The notes: generated by a model not told the origin, from the letters alone. Positions 35,111 through 44,833 are shown, counted from the stretch's first letter. The stretch: 64,000 bases of DNA from Icerya purchasi (GCA_039619475.1 CM077116.1:370664294-370728293), one strand, 5' to 3'. Program-made: numbers and translations.

Positions 35111-35309
35111 TAATTAATGTCCGAAAGCAACCCAAGTCCCCGCTCGCCCTGCCCGCCCGCTGCGTTATCGCAATTTTTTCAAAATTCCACGGCCTAAGTA
35201 AGAAAATTCCAAAATTTAACCCCAATATATTACTTAAAGCTAAAATCTAACCTATAACTCCAGTTCACACCTCTCACACGCATATTTCATTCACGCGCAC
35301 ACTCCGGTT

Positions 35310-35610
35310 GCCGTCGCGAAAGCGCACGTCCCGCTCCCGCGCATATATCTAACATAACGTTCTCCACCGCGAAATCACACCCACACACACGCGCTCCGTT
35401 CCCGATACCGCGTTTTATTTTTTATAAAATTAACTTAAGTATAATTTTTTTATTTTCCCGATTCCCCGATCTTACTGCCATATGCCAAGACGCACGTCCC
35501 GATCCCGCGCATATATCTAACACAGCGTTATTTTCCGCGAAAGCGCACCCGGAGATCCCCCGCATATATCCAATATAACGTTAGCTGCGCGAAAGCGCAC
35601 ACGCCGATCC
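35310..35610. repeat. Iterated GCATATAT / GCGAAAGCGCAC motifs (left)
   Basis: GCGAAAGCGCAC (or a close variant) appears near 35316, 35369 (variant), 35537 and 35589. Most copies lie beside a GCATATATC(T/C)AA(C/T)A(T/C)A(G/A)CGTT phrase (near 35341, 35509, 35562). Short direct iterons like this often bind replication or transcription factors; no function can be shown from sequence alone. Confidence 0.75.
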
Positions 35611-35999
35611 CCCGCACGCTCCGTCCGTTTACACTATCGCAATTATTTTTTTAATAATTATTTTTTTCACATAATAACCCAATCCCTGCTCTGTTGTCTA
35701 AACCTAACAGGATATCCAATACATTTACAAATTAACAAATCAATTATTTCTATAGTCCAAAACTAACCATAGTCTCCTTTACCCCTTCCATCATCTTTTA
35801 CGATCGATTATAATATACATTATTTATTTTTTCTTATCCTCCGATCATTTTACACACTATAGTAACCTAACGTCCAATCTTGCACATACCGCTGCCGCTG
35901 TTTTAATATCTAATATATAGCATTCTATTTACTTTTACTACGACCATTAAACCCCCGATCGACGCTCCCGACGCCTCCGTCATTTCATATTGAGAGGTA
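35611..35999. other. AT-rich arm segment without recognised gene (left)
   Basis: No open frame or repeat of note; the same holds for its mirror at 50048-50436. Confidence 0.5.
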
Positions 36000-36735
36000 A
36001 TTATTTTTTTATGTGACCGCTATGAATGCCCACCGTCCATTCCCACACACTCATCTGCTGTCGTTAGTTCCCATATCGTTCATAATAACTTTTATTCAAC
36101 TCTAAGTATTATGGAATTATTCCAATTATATATTTTCTTCACTTCCGATCATTTCTTCTGACCGTTCATAATATTTTTTATTTTCCTCCGGTTCTAAAAA
36201 TAAATCCTACAATGTCTTCAACGCGATGAATGCGCACACATCTTCTGCAGTTAGTTTCTATATCGTTCTTAATAATTTTTCGAGCCTAAATATTATAGAA
36301 ATAGCCGAAGTATATTTTTTTCGTTTCTGATCATTTCTTCCGACCGTTCATAATTTTGTATTTTTTATCCAGTTCTAAAAATAAATCCTACAATGTCTTC
36401 AACGCGATGAATGCGCACACATCTTCTGCAGTTAGTTTCCATATCGTTCTTAATAATTTTTCGAGCCTAAATATTATAGAAATAGCCGAAGTATATTTTT
36501 TTCGTTTCTGATCATTTCTTCCGACCGTTCATAATTTTGTATTTTTTATCCAGTTCTAAAAATAAATCCTACAATGTCTTCAACGCGATGAATGCGCACA
36601 CAGCTGCCGTCGTTAGTTCCCATACCGTTCATAATAACTTTTTTCAACTCCAAGTATTATGGAATTATTCTAACTATATTTTTTTTTCGCTTCCGATCGT
36701 TTCTCCCGAACGTTCATAATTTTTTTTCCAGACAT
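36000..36735. repeat. 181-bp tandem array (left arm)
   Basis: About four copies of a roughly 181-bp unit. The phrase CGACCGTTCATAATTTTGTA occurs at 36341 and 36522 (spacing 181), with variants near 36158 and 36705. The two middle units are almost identical, while the outer two have diverged. Each carries CAATGTCTTCAACGCGATGA and GCCGAAGTATATTTTTTTCG phrases. Short apparent reading frames inside it are by-products of the repeat. Confidence 0.9.
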
Positions 36736-37900
36736 ATGTATTCAAAAATGAAATCGAGCATATTTTTATTTAACATTGTTTCATAATTTCCCTCTCCCTC
36801 TCCTATTCATCCTACACAAATTACAATTCTTTCATAATATATGTTCTAGACCCAGTCAAACAATCAACTCTCGCAGAAGTGTAGACGTTGCCTCCATCAC
36901 CCATTTTACTATCAATTATTGTATATTATTGTTAGATTATTTTTCCAAAAAGTCTTTTGAAATTTTTTTCCGTTCGTACATATTTTTTTTATTTTATTTG
37001 CACGACATCCATTTCCATGCATACACGTTTCCCTAGCAATTATAATATGTTTTATTTATTTTTCAACTCCTCCCAGACTTACATACACGACATATTGTCA
37101 CACTCACAGATAGGTTCCTTATTAATCGTGAACATTTTTTTTTCTGTATTAGCCGCGGGAGCATATCACATCAGACCCACGCATATACCACACACAGTCA
37201 TTATATTTAATTTTTAATTATCGATCTTTAATTATTTTTACTGGTATTATTTTTCCGACACATTCACCCCGTCATACATACTTTACATCTTTTAACATTT
37301 TGATAGAGAAAATCTTAGGACACTAAATAATTTTTATCAACATCGTAACTAATTTTAATATTATACACATCTCAGTATAATTATTAAACGATGGAACTAT
37401 TATTTTCATTGTCGATATTGTTGCTACAAACATTAATCGTCCTTTTCCAGCTATAGTCAACCTCTTCATGTATTCGTCCCGTCTTTCTATCAACCTTTGA
37501 CCGCTCAATACTCCCCCGATATTTACCGTTATTCGCTAGAAGAATATTTTTTTAGACTCGTTCAAATACACACACATGCACATAAAAAAATCGACATCAA
37601 CGTCATCGAACGCTGATCTCGACATTTCCAAGAAATTCAATCGCTGCTTCACAGTCTAAGATGTCTCCGCCCGCCTCACCAGTCGTTCGTAACATTATTG
37701 AAGCGCCTGTCATGTACCGTTATTTACGACCTTTTACAACATACAAATCCACGACATGTATACACCTTTTCTAGAAAGCATGGTGAAAATGGACAATCTC
37801 TCCCGATGAAAACCAGCTTGAATTACGTACCATTATTTCATTCATTTTGCAGAAGGTTAATTTAATGCATCCATGCATCTTTTCTACTAATAAATAAACT
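36736..37900. other. Arm segment without recognised gene (left)
   Basis: AT-rich, with several frames of 60-86 codons that show no domain, no low-divergence signal and no shared start context. I do not call them genes. Mirror: 48147-49311. Confidence 0.5.
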
Positions 37901-38170
37901 TTTCTGGTACAACCCTCCCTTTTCAAAGGCAAGCATCGAGGTAGATTGTTGAACGGATCTGATCGTGCAGACAGTATTAGTTTTATGTTAAACGTGTGCA
38001 TTTTGTAGAATCTGTGTTCTTCACGCATTATTAAAAATTTACTGTAACGGTAAAAGTAATAATTTTCTACGTTTCTTTTTTAGTAAAAAGTTAAAAAAAT
38101 ATTAATCAAACATGAATAACAATACCGAATTGATTGATATTAAAGCCGACGAATTTATTCAGAATTCATT
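37901..38170 (+). promoter_or_regulatory. Leader of gene 1, duplicated before gene 2
   Basis: About 270 bp, including the first codons of gene 1, recur upstream of gene 2 (40064-40430). Shared phrases include CAACCCTCCCTTTTCAAAGGC, GAACGGATCTGATCGTGCAG, GTATTAGT.TTATGTTAAACG and TGTTCTTCACGC. Both end in ATGAATAACAATACCGAAT. This points to a shared promoter/5' leader that was copied to drive two genes. Confidence 0.75.
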
Positions 38171-39115
38171 TTCGAATGATACTGACTCGCATTCGTCTTC
38201 TTCACCTCCAACACCGCAATATGATGATGGTTACACATCAGAGGAATCAACATCCCTTGTACGTAAAATCGTTGGTCTGTATTATTATCAGAACAAGTGC
38301 ATATAGCGGAATATTTTGTAGATTTCAGCGTCCATATAGATTGTGATTATGGGTTTCGAGTAACTGAACTAGCAATAATTGATATGTCTGGAGGGAAGTG
38401 TTTGCATACGTTGTATAAGCCAAGCAGAGCATGGCATGCATCAAAAATGCCACATTTACAATGTTCTTCAGTGAGTCATTACTTGAAGAACCCTTCATTA
38501 TTTCCCTGTCGTGAAGAAATATTCATGGCACGCAATATATTCACAATATTGTCCCAAAAACCGAGGGCTCGCGTACATGTTTTAACAGTATATGCTAAAC
38601 TCACACTAATGGAACTTAACGAAAAGTCTGAATTGTTGCGTGATTTAGACTACGAAATCGTTAATATGGATCAAGTTTTTCGATTATCTAGTATTGAGAA
38701 TCTACATGAAGAGTATTTTGGTATAAGCAATTTGATAACTTGTAAACACCATAATGAGAATGATAGTTTTCATTGTGCGGTGAAAAACGTTATGGTGATG
38801 AAGGCATGGTATGATCATGTCATCCGTCCGCTGAAGCTTATGAATAATCTCAATATAAATGATTTAAGTCAGTTGTTCATTACAACCACCAATGAAATGA
38901 TAATTACGTTATTTCCAAGTTGTATTGGAGACATTTATACATTTTTACCAGATAGACTAAAACAGGATGATACGATAAAATCACTTCTACCATGTTTTGA
39001 ACATGAGAATGATGAAGAATATTATTTCAATGACGATATATTTCTGCATAGTACTCGAAATTGTATGAAAGTAAAAGATTGTATCGACTGCCAACGTACA
39101 ATTCGCGCAGATTAA
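38112..39115 (+). CDS. Palindrome gene 1 (left copy), possible exonuclease-like fold
   Basis: Starts at the ATG at 38112 (context ATTAATCAAACATG, shared with gene 2). An acidic, Ser/Thr-rich N-terminus of about 50 codons ends at a stop at 38304-38306. The main frame, open from 38267 to 39115, is in the -1 frame relative to it, with a 40-nt overlap. The main part (about 280 residues) begins with YFVDFSVHIDCDYG, then TELAIIDM. It has VHVLTVYAKLTLMELNEKSE in the middle, a CKHHNENDSFHCAVKNV Cys/His cluster, and a CIDCQ pair near the end. The order D...(T)ELAI...VY.K...E recalls RNase H-fold (DnaQ-like) exonuclease-related proteins of insect mobile elements. Key acidic residues are not clearly complete, so activity is uncertain. 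The frame join may be a frameshift mutation, a programmed shift or a splice. Confidence 0.65.
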
Positions 39116-40063
39116 AAATTCATTAATTCGATCGTTTTTAACAATTTTGTGTATTTTTTCTGTATATTTTTGTGTGTATTTGTAGATATATATTTTTATT
39201 CAGACCGTTTGTTTTTATGTTTTCTTTAAAATTTTTTAAATATATTTTTATACACATGTAAATATTGTTTTGTTTATATTTTGTATATATTTTTTCCCTC
39301 AATATCTATTCATTCTCATATTGTATATATTTTTTTCCTAATTATTTTTAATCTTTTTCCGATCCTTTCCGATTTCCGTTTATTTAATTTATTTAGCGAT
39401 CTATCCTTCTCTCCCCCTCTTGACTTAAAGTACTGGTAATGACGAAATTTTCAAAAATCTGAACCAGTCGAGTATAATGTATATATAATTATTTAATTTT
39501 CGAATATATTTCCACATAATTTGTTCATATCTGTTTAGATTAAAAAATTAGATTTTTGTCTGTAATACGCCATTTTTTTTATTTTTTTGTGTGTAATAAG
39601 CGAATTCAACTGTTATACTTTTTCACGTACATCACGTATTTCCACAGCTGTGAGAGTTTTCATCTGTTTGTAAGATACAACCTCTGACTCTAAATGTTCT
39701 CTAAATATTTTTTTTTTTGAGCCTAAATATTATAGAAATAGCCGAAGTATATTTTTTTTCGTTTCTGTCCATTTCTTCCGACCGTTCATAATTTTGTATT
39801 TTTTCTCCAATATGTATGCTCACTATCGTAGTGTAAATGTGCGTCGCTCATAACATTACATGCATGTTGCCATACCGTTGTATTAGATCGTGCGACAATG
39901 TTATAGAGTCTGCTGGAACAGGTTCTTACCCTTTATATTTTCTGTAGAAACAGGCTCACATGTACACACCTACACACACATACACACACATATAACCCAA
40001 AGAACACCTGCAAACTTCGTTCAGACACACCTGCAACCAACTTTCACCAAAGGAATGTGGTTT
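39116..40063. other. AT-rich intergenic segment (left arm)
   Basis: Runs of T and TTTTTATT-type sequence after gene 1. A displaced piece of the 181-bp unit lies at about 39716-39812 (GAGCCTAAATATTATAGAAATAGCCGAAGTATAT...CGACCGTTCATAATTTTGTA). A CA-rich patch follows at 39960-39995. No gene called. Mirror: 45984-46931. Confidence 0.6.
39716..39812. repeat. Displaced copy of the 181-bp unit (left arm)
   Basis: About 97 bp nearly identical to the second half of a unit from 36000-36735. With the duplicated leader that follows, it suggests the gene 2 block arose by copying the whole segment upstream of gene 1. Mirror at 46235-46331. Confidence 0.85.
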
Positions 40064-40430
40064 TTTCTGGTGCAACCCTCCCTTTTCAAAGGCATGCTTC
40101 GAGCTCGAATGTCGAACGGATCTGATCGTGCAGGCAGTATTAGTGTTATGTTAAACGTGTGGAATTTGTTGAAGCTGTGTTCTTCACGCGTTATTAAAAT
40201 ATTCTCAAGAACGATAAAGTCTGTAATTTCCTACGTCTTTTCTCTTTTTCGTTTGCTCTTTATTTTCTGTCTTTTTTCTCTCTTATTGCACGTTATTCTT
40301 TTCGCTCTTATTTTCTCTCATTTTTTTAGTATAAATATTACAATAATAATCGAATATGAATAACAATACCGAATCGAATGTCGATAATGTCGCGGATTTC
40401 ATTTAAAATTTTTTCGTAAATGATAATGAA
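40064..40430 (+). promoter_or_regulatory. Leader of gene 2 (duplicate of gene 1 leader)
   Basis: Parallels 37901-38170 with about 100 bp of extra T-rich sequence before the start codon. A TATAAATA at 40330-40337 precedes the shared ATGAATAACAATACC (40356). The copy keeps alignable codons as far as AATGATAATGAAAAG, showing that the duplicated block included the 5' coding end. Confidence 0.7.
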
Positions 40431-41204
40431 AAGGCAATGTTTCCGGACGATTTTCCAAATATACATATGCCGCCACCACCACCACCAGCAGAAGAAACAT
40501 CATTACAAGAGCCTTCGCTACATTCATTCTCAGATTTCATTACATTGGCTACATCAACACCTTTAGCATCACCGGTAATGTCACAAGATTTGCAAACTCC
40601 GCCGTTAACGCAAGTACCTTTGGTACATGATGAAAAAGAATATAGCACAACAATGTTGGAATTACCCAAAGAAATATTTAACCGAAAAACAGTCGTCTAT
40701 GTTAAAGACCCTAACGATCCAGAAAATAAAAATAGTTTCATGTATGCGGTTTTAGCAAAATTTACATCAAAACCGTCATCGATGTGGCAGTACAATATTC
40801 TACAGAAAGTATACGATTTCAGCTTTATTCACTTACCGATCCAATCGCTGGCTGATATTGAAACGTTTGAAAGAATAAACGCTGTATCAATCAACTTATA
40901 CAAGCTGATAGAAACCGACTATACAGATCAAAGTACATTCAACTACAAAATAAAAGTCGTGTACGCCTTCCGAAAAAATCACAGTTTGTTAAATCATAAA
41001 CATCACACAAACATATTATATTGGGGATCTAATGGAAATTATCAATTCGCATGGATAAAAAAATTCAGTCGATTGTTGCGGATCCAGTCGCCGAAAGCGA
41101 AATTCGTATGCTGGTCATGTCTCGATTCCATGAATACCGATTATGAACATAATAATACTCACAGGTGTGACGCAGTCAGTTGGCGTAATATGCACTATAT
41201 GTAA
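40356..41204 (+). CDS. Palindrome gene 2 (left copy), PolB N-terminal-like domain protein
   Basis: The frame starts at the ATG 40356 homologous to gene 1's start, meets TAA at 40404-40406 (codon 17), and continues in the same frame from the ATG at 40437 for 255 codons. Translation probably starts at 40437. Residues 12-17 are a run of Pro. Then come NRKTVVYVKDPNDPENKNSF, MYAVLAKF, FIHLPIQSLADIETFERINA, VSINLYKL, YQFAWIKKFSRLL and a CWSCLDSM...HRCD zinc-finger-like end. This order (N-C-F..SVLA; FP..L.DI..FE..N.ISINV; HY..WIK.L..L; C..CL......H...C) is, from memory, that of the domain preceding the exonuclease/polymerase in Polinton-type type B DNA polymerases. Here it stands alone, with Ser where Cys is usual (NSF). 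An AATAAA signal overlaps the stop. Confidence 0.7.
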
Positions 41205-41213
41205 ATAAATAAA
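41204..41213 (+). terminator. Polyadenylation signals of gene 2 (left)
   Basis: Overlapping AATAAA hexamers at 41204-41209 and 41208-41213, beginning at the last base of the stop codon. This supports gene 2 as a complete transcription unit, not the front of a longer polymerase gene. Mirror at 44834-44843. Confidence 0.7.
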
Positions 41214-41539
41214 GACGTATTGTATTCATAAATGTATTTTTATTTTTCAAAAAAATCTTTTTACTTTGTTTCATGCAAATTAATGTAATCTATATAATAT
41301 AATAAATATTTTCATATGTATACATTTTGTTTTTTATTTTCCATAAACTTAAAATTTCAATTTTACAATCGTTGTTAATATATTCCCAACTTCAGTTTGT
41401 ATTAAAGCCTCTCACTCCTTATGTTGAACAGACGAATCAATATTATTTAACTGTTCAGTTAAGTATGCGGAGTCTTTTTATCTTGCTTAACTTTAAAGAT
41501 ATATGATAGATTCTCTTTTCATTTGATAGTGTAAATGTT

Positions 41540-41960
41540 TTCTTCTTTTACAATTTTCTTATGCTTTATCACTATTACAACATTTTTCATCATTTTCTAA
41601 CTAATTGTAAACATTTTTCCACTATTTCGTAACATGTTCTTATGTTTTAGGACTTTTTACGCTACTTTTTTCACCAATTTATACTATTTCGAAGCGTTTC
41701 ATATGACTGAACGCTACTTAAGAAGTTTTTCGATAATTATCACCATTCCTCACAATATTCATATGTTTTAACGCTTTTTACACTATTTTTCACAAATTTA
41801 TGATATTTCGCTACATTTCTAATGTTTGAACGCCTCATATACAGTTTTTCGACAATTTTTCACTGTTCATCACTATATTTTTTTATGTTGTATCACCTTT
41901 TACAAAGTCTTCATCGAATTTTACCTTCATTCAACAATATTTTCGTTATTGTACTCCTTT
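41540..41960. repeat. Degenerate tandem repeats (left arm)
   Basis: Repeated phrases of the kind TTTTTCAC(A/C)A(A/T)TT.A.ACTATTTC, (A)TATGTTTTAACGC and TTTTTCGA(T/C)AATT recur about every 60 bp with much variation. Similar phrases reappear in the spacer (43065-43170). Mirror: 44087-44507. Confidence 0.6.
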
Positions 41961-41971
41961 GAACTGTTGTT

Positions 41972-42400
41972 TTACCCTAAAAGTGAGTGTATATCTAATT
42001 TGTTATAATTAAAAAAGAATGTAGTGTATATTACAAATTTCCTTTCCTGGGAGTATGATTGTGTGTGCAGAATAATAAACTCTGGTAAGAAGCAGACTGT
42101 ATCCACCATCAAGCAGGGTGTGTAATGCGTGGTAATTAACTCTGGCATTGCACACATTGCAAGGTAGTTATGATATGTTTGAGCAAAAATTAGTTGTTGT
42201 ATATCATTCATGTTAGTCATTAAATGTTCACACTGAGAGGTGCAAGGATGAACCATTATGATTTTTATAATTATAATATACACTAAGCATGTATGTATTA
42301 CAACGACCGCATCAACTCTGTTAAGGACGGTAATGTTTGGGGGTAGATAGTGAACCGTTACATTAGAAGAGGAACATGGGTACATACATGGAAACATCAT
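41972..42400 (-). CDS. Palindrome ORF 3 (left copy), hypothetical
   Basis: A 142-codon frame facing outward, convergent with gene 2. The likely coding part is the second half: MVHPCTSQCEHLM, MNDIQQLIFAQTYHNYLAMC and YTPCLMVDTVCF. It is rich in Cys, His and Ile, with no recognised family. A diverged relative in the spacer keeps the IQQLI and PCL-type blocks, which suggests that this was once a protein family. I cannot tell whether it is still expressed. Confidence 0.4.
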   Translation of the reverse strand: MMFPCMYPCSSSNVTVHYLPPNITVLNRVDAVVVIHTCLVYIIIIKIIMVHPCTSQCEHLMTNMNDIQQLIFAQTYHNYLAMCAMPELITTHYTPCLMVDTVCFLPEFIILHTQSYSQERKFVIYTTFFFNYNKLDIHSLLG

Positions 42401-42619
42401 TAGCGATATTACATCACATGTATGTCACCAAATTTAACTAAAATGTTGCGTCCATAGTAAAAAATGAGAGAATTTTTCCTAAGAGGTTAAATTTTATGTC
42501 TAAGATGACGAATATAATAAAATTGATGCAATTTTAGCTGATGATGGGGTATTTTACACTAAAATCGTTGTTTTACACCTAAAGTGAGATTATTTGGGGA
42601 GTTAAACGGTCTTTTTTCA

Positions 42620-43427
42620 TATAAAATCTGATGTTTTTTCTAAATGTGGCTATGTTTTGTCCTAAATGGAGTAATTTCTGCATGAATGGTACTTTTTAGA
42701 CTGGCCTATATACTTCTTGATGTGATATTCCATTCATTGTGAAGCTATGCTTTGAAAGGGTTCGTGTCTGGTTGTGGGAAGTTTCCGAACTTTTCTGATG
42801 CATCGATTATAGTATAATAGTTGTTGTGTGTTAGTGAGTTGATGGTGTTTGGATGGGAATAATAAATAGGGGTAAGAGGTGGAGTGTACCACATCAAGCA
42901 AGGAGAGTACTGTTTGATAATTAACTCTATCATTTAAACACATTGCAAGACCGTTATAATATGTTAAGTTAAAATTAGTTGTTGTATCTCGTTCAGGATT
43001 TTACATGAAACGATCACACTGAGAGACACGATGGACTCGTCAACATCAAGATCCATGCAATCATTACACTATTTTTCACTAATTTGTAAACACCATTTTT
43101 TTTTATTTTTTTTATGTTTTGAACGACTCATAATGTTTTTTGATAATTTTCATAGTACAAGGTTCATAATGTAAAATAATTTTAAATATTTCAACAGTCT
43201 TTACACACTAATAAAGCAATATATCTTAAACACACTCAACATAATACAAATCTTTACAAATAGAAGTAAACAACAAATTTGCTTAGAAATTTTAATAAAA
43301 CTTAAGAATCATATTATATATGAAATTGCATACGTTTTTTCAATCAATGATCCAAACTAGCAGGTTTAGAATTATATCAGACCTCGAGTAAAAACCCCAA
43401 ACTGTTTAATGTGTACATCTTTGCTAC
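42620..43427. other. Asymmetric spacer of the palindrome
   Basis: 808 bp present once. On its minus strand, about 43040-42745 is homologous but diverged relative to ORF 3 of the arms (shared TCTCAGTGTGA, ATACAACAACTAATTTT, CTTGCAATGTGT, AGAGTTAATTA, CCTTGCTTGATG). Part 43065-43170 resembles the degenerate repeats of the arms. The spacer therefore looks like a further, older repeat unit of the same element that lay next to the turnaround point. Confidence 0.75.
42745..43040 (-). pseudogene. Diverged relative of ORF 3 in the spacer
   Basis: Translation in the homologous frame keeps NEIQQLI and YSPCLM blocks but has stops between them, so it is a broken paralogue. See the spacer entry for nucleotide matches. 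Confidence 0.6.
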
Positions 43428-43646
43428 TGAAAAAAGACCGTTTAACTCCCCAAATAATCTCACTTTAGGTGTAAAACAACGATTTTAGTGTAAAATACCC
43501 CATCATCAGCTAAAATTGCATCAATTTTATTATATTCGTCATCTTAGACATAAAATTTAACCTCTTAGGAAAAATTCTCTCATTTTTTACTATGGACGCA
43601 ACATTTTAGTTAAATTTGGTGACATACATGTGATGTAATATCGCTA

Positions 43647-44075
43647 ATGATGTTTCCATGTATGTACCCATGTTCCTCTTCTAATGTAACGGTTCACTAT
43701 CTACCCCCAAACATTACCGTCCTTAACAGAGTTGATGCGGTCGTTGTAATACATACATGCTTAGTGTATATTATAATTATAAAAATCATAATGGTTCATC
43801 CTTGCACCTCTCAGTGTGAACATTTAATGACTAACATGAATGATATACAACAACTAATTTTTGCTCAAACATATCATAACTACCTTGCAATGTGTGCAAT
43901 GCCAGAGTTAATTACCACGCATTACACACCCTGCTTGATGGTGGATACAGTCTGCTTCTTACCAGAGTTTATTATTCTGCACACACAATCATACTCCCAG
44001 GAAAGGAAATTTGTAATATACACTACATTCTTTTTTAATTATAACAAATTAGATATACACTCACTTTTAGGGTAA
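43647..44075 (+). CDS. Palindrome ORF 3 (right copy), hypothetical
   Basis: Mirror of 41972-42400. Being on the plus strand it is co-oriented with Piezo. Same sequence and same uncertainty as the left copy. Confidence 0.4.
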   Translation: MMFPCMYPCSSSNVTVHYLPPNITVLNRVDAVVVIHTCLVYIIIIKIIMVHPCTSQCEHLMTNMNDIQQLIFAQTYHNYLAMCAMPELITTHYTPCLMVDTVCFLPEFIILHTQSYSQERKFVIYTTFFFNYNKLDIHSLLG

Positions 44076-44833
44076 AACAACAGTTCAAAGGAGTACAATA
44101 ACGAAAATATTGTTGAATGAAGGTAAAATTCGATGAAGACTTTGTAAAAGGTGATACAACATAAAAAAATATAGTGATGAACAGTGAAAAATTGTCGAAA
44201 AACTGTATATGAGGCGTTCAAACATTAGAAATGTAGCGAAATATCATAAATTTGTGAAAAATAGTGTAAAAAGCGTTAAAACATATGAATATTGTGAGGA
44301 ATGGTGATAATTATCGAAAAACTTCTTAAGTAGCGTTCAGTCATATGAAACGCTTCGAAATAGTATAAATTGGTGAAAAAAGTAGCGTAAAAAGTCCTAA
44401 AACATAAGAACATGTTACGAAATAGTGGAAAAATGTTTACAATTAGTTAGAAAATGATGAAAAATGTTGTAATAGTGATAAAGCATAAGAAAATTGTAAA
44501 AGAAGAAAACATTTACACTATCAAATGAAAAGAGAATCTATCATATATCTTTAAAGTTAAGCAAGATAAAAAGACTCCGCATACTTAACTGAACAGTTAA
44601 ATAATATTGATTCGTCTGTTCAACATAAGGAGTGAGAGGCTTTAATACAAACTGAAGTTGGGAATATATTAACAACGATTGTAAAATTGAAATTTTAAGT
44701 TTATGGAAAATAAAAAACAAAATGTATACATATGAAAATATTTATTATATTATATAGATTACATTAATTTGCATGAAACAAAGTAAAAAGATTTTTTTGA
44801 AAAATAAAAATACATTTATGAATACAATACGTC

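Larger units (their letters stand above)
34726..42619 (+). repeat. Left arm of the 7.9-kb inverted repeat
   Basis: From the terminus inward: iterated GC-rich motifs (34750-35110), TATATC/GCGAAAGCGCAC motifs (35310-35610), AT-rich DNA, the 181-bp array (36000-36735), a gene-poor stretch, gene 1 (38112-39115), an AT-rich gap with a stray 181-bp-repeat piece, gene 2 (40356-41204), degenerate repeats and ORF 3 on the other strand (41972-42400). The arm ends at 42619, where pairing with 43428 is the last match. Confidence 0.93.

Noticed and set aside
39890..40363. 157-codon frame upstream of gene 2 (and its mirror 45684-46157)
   Set aside because: It covers the duplicated leader and a CA repeat, and its sequence is explained by nucleotide homology to the gene 1 leader, which is not open in the same frame.
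40403..40669. 88-codon Gly/Ser/Cys-rich frame opposite gene 2 (mirror 45378-45644)
   Set aside because: Antisense shadow of the Pro-rich start of gene 2.
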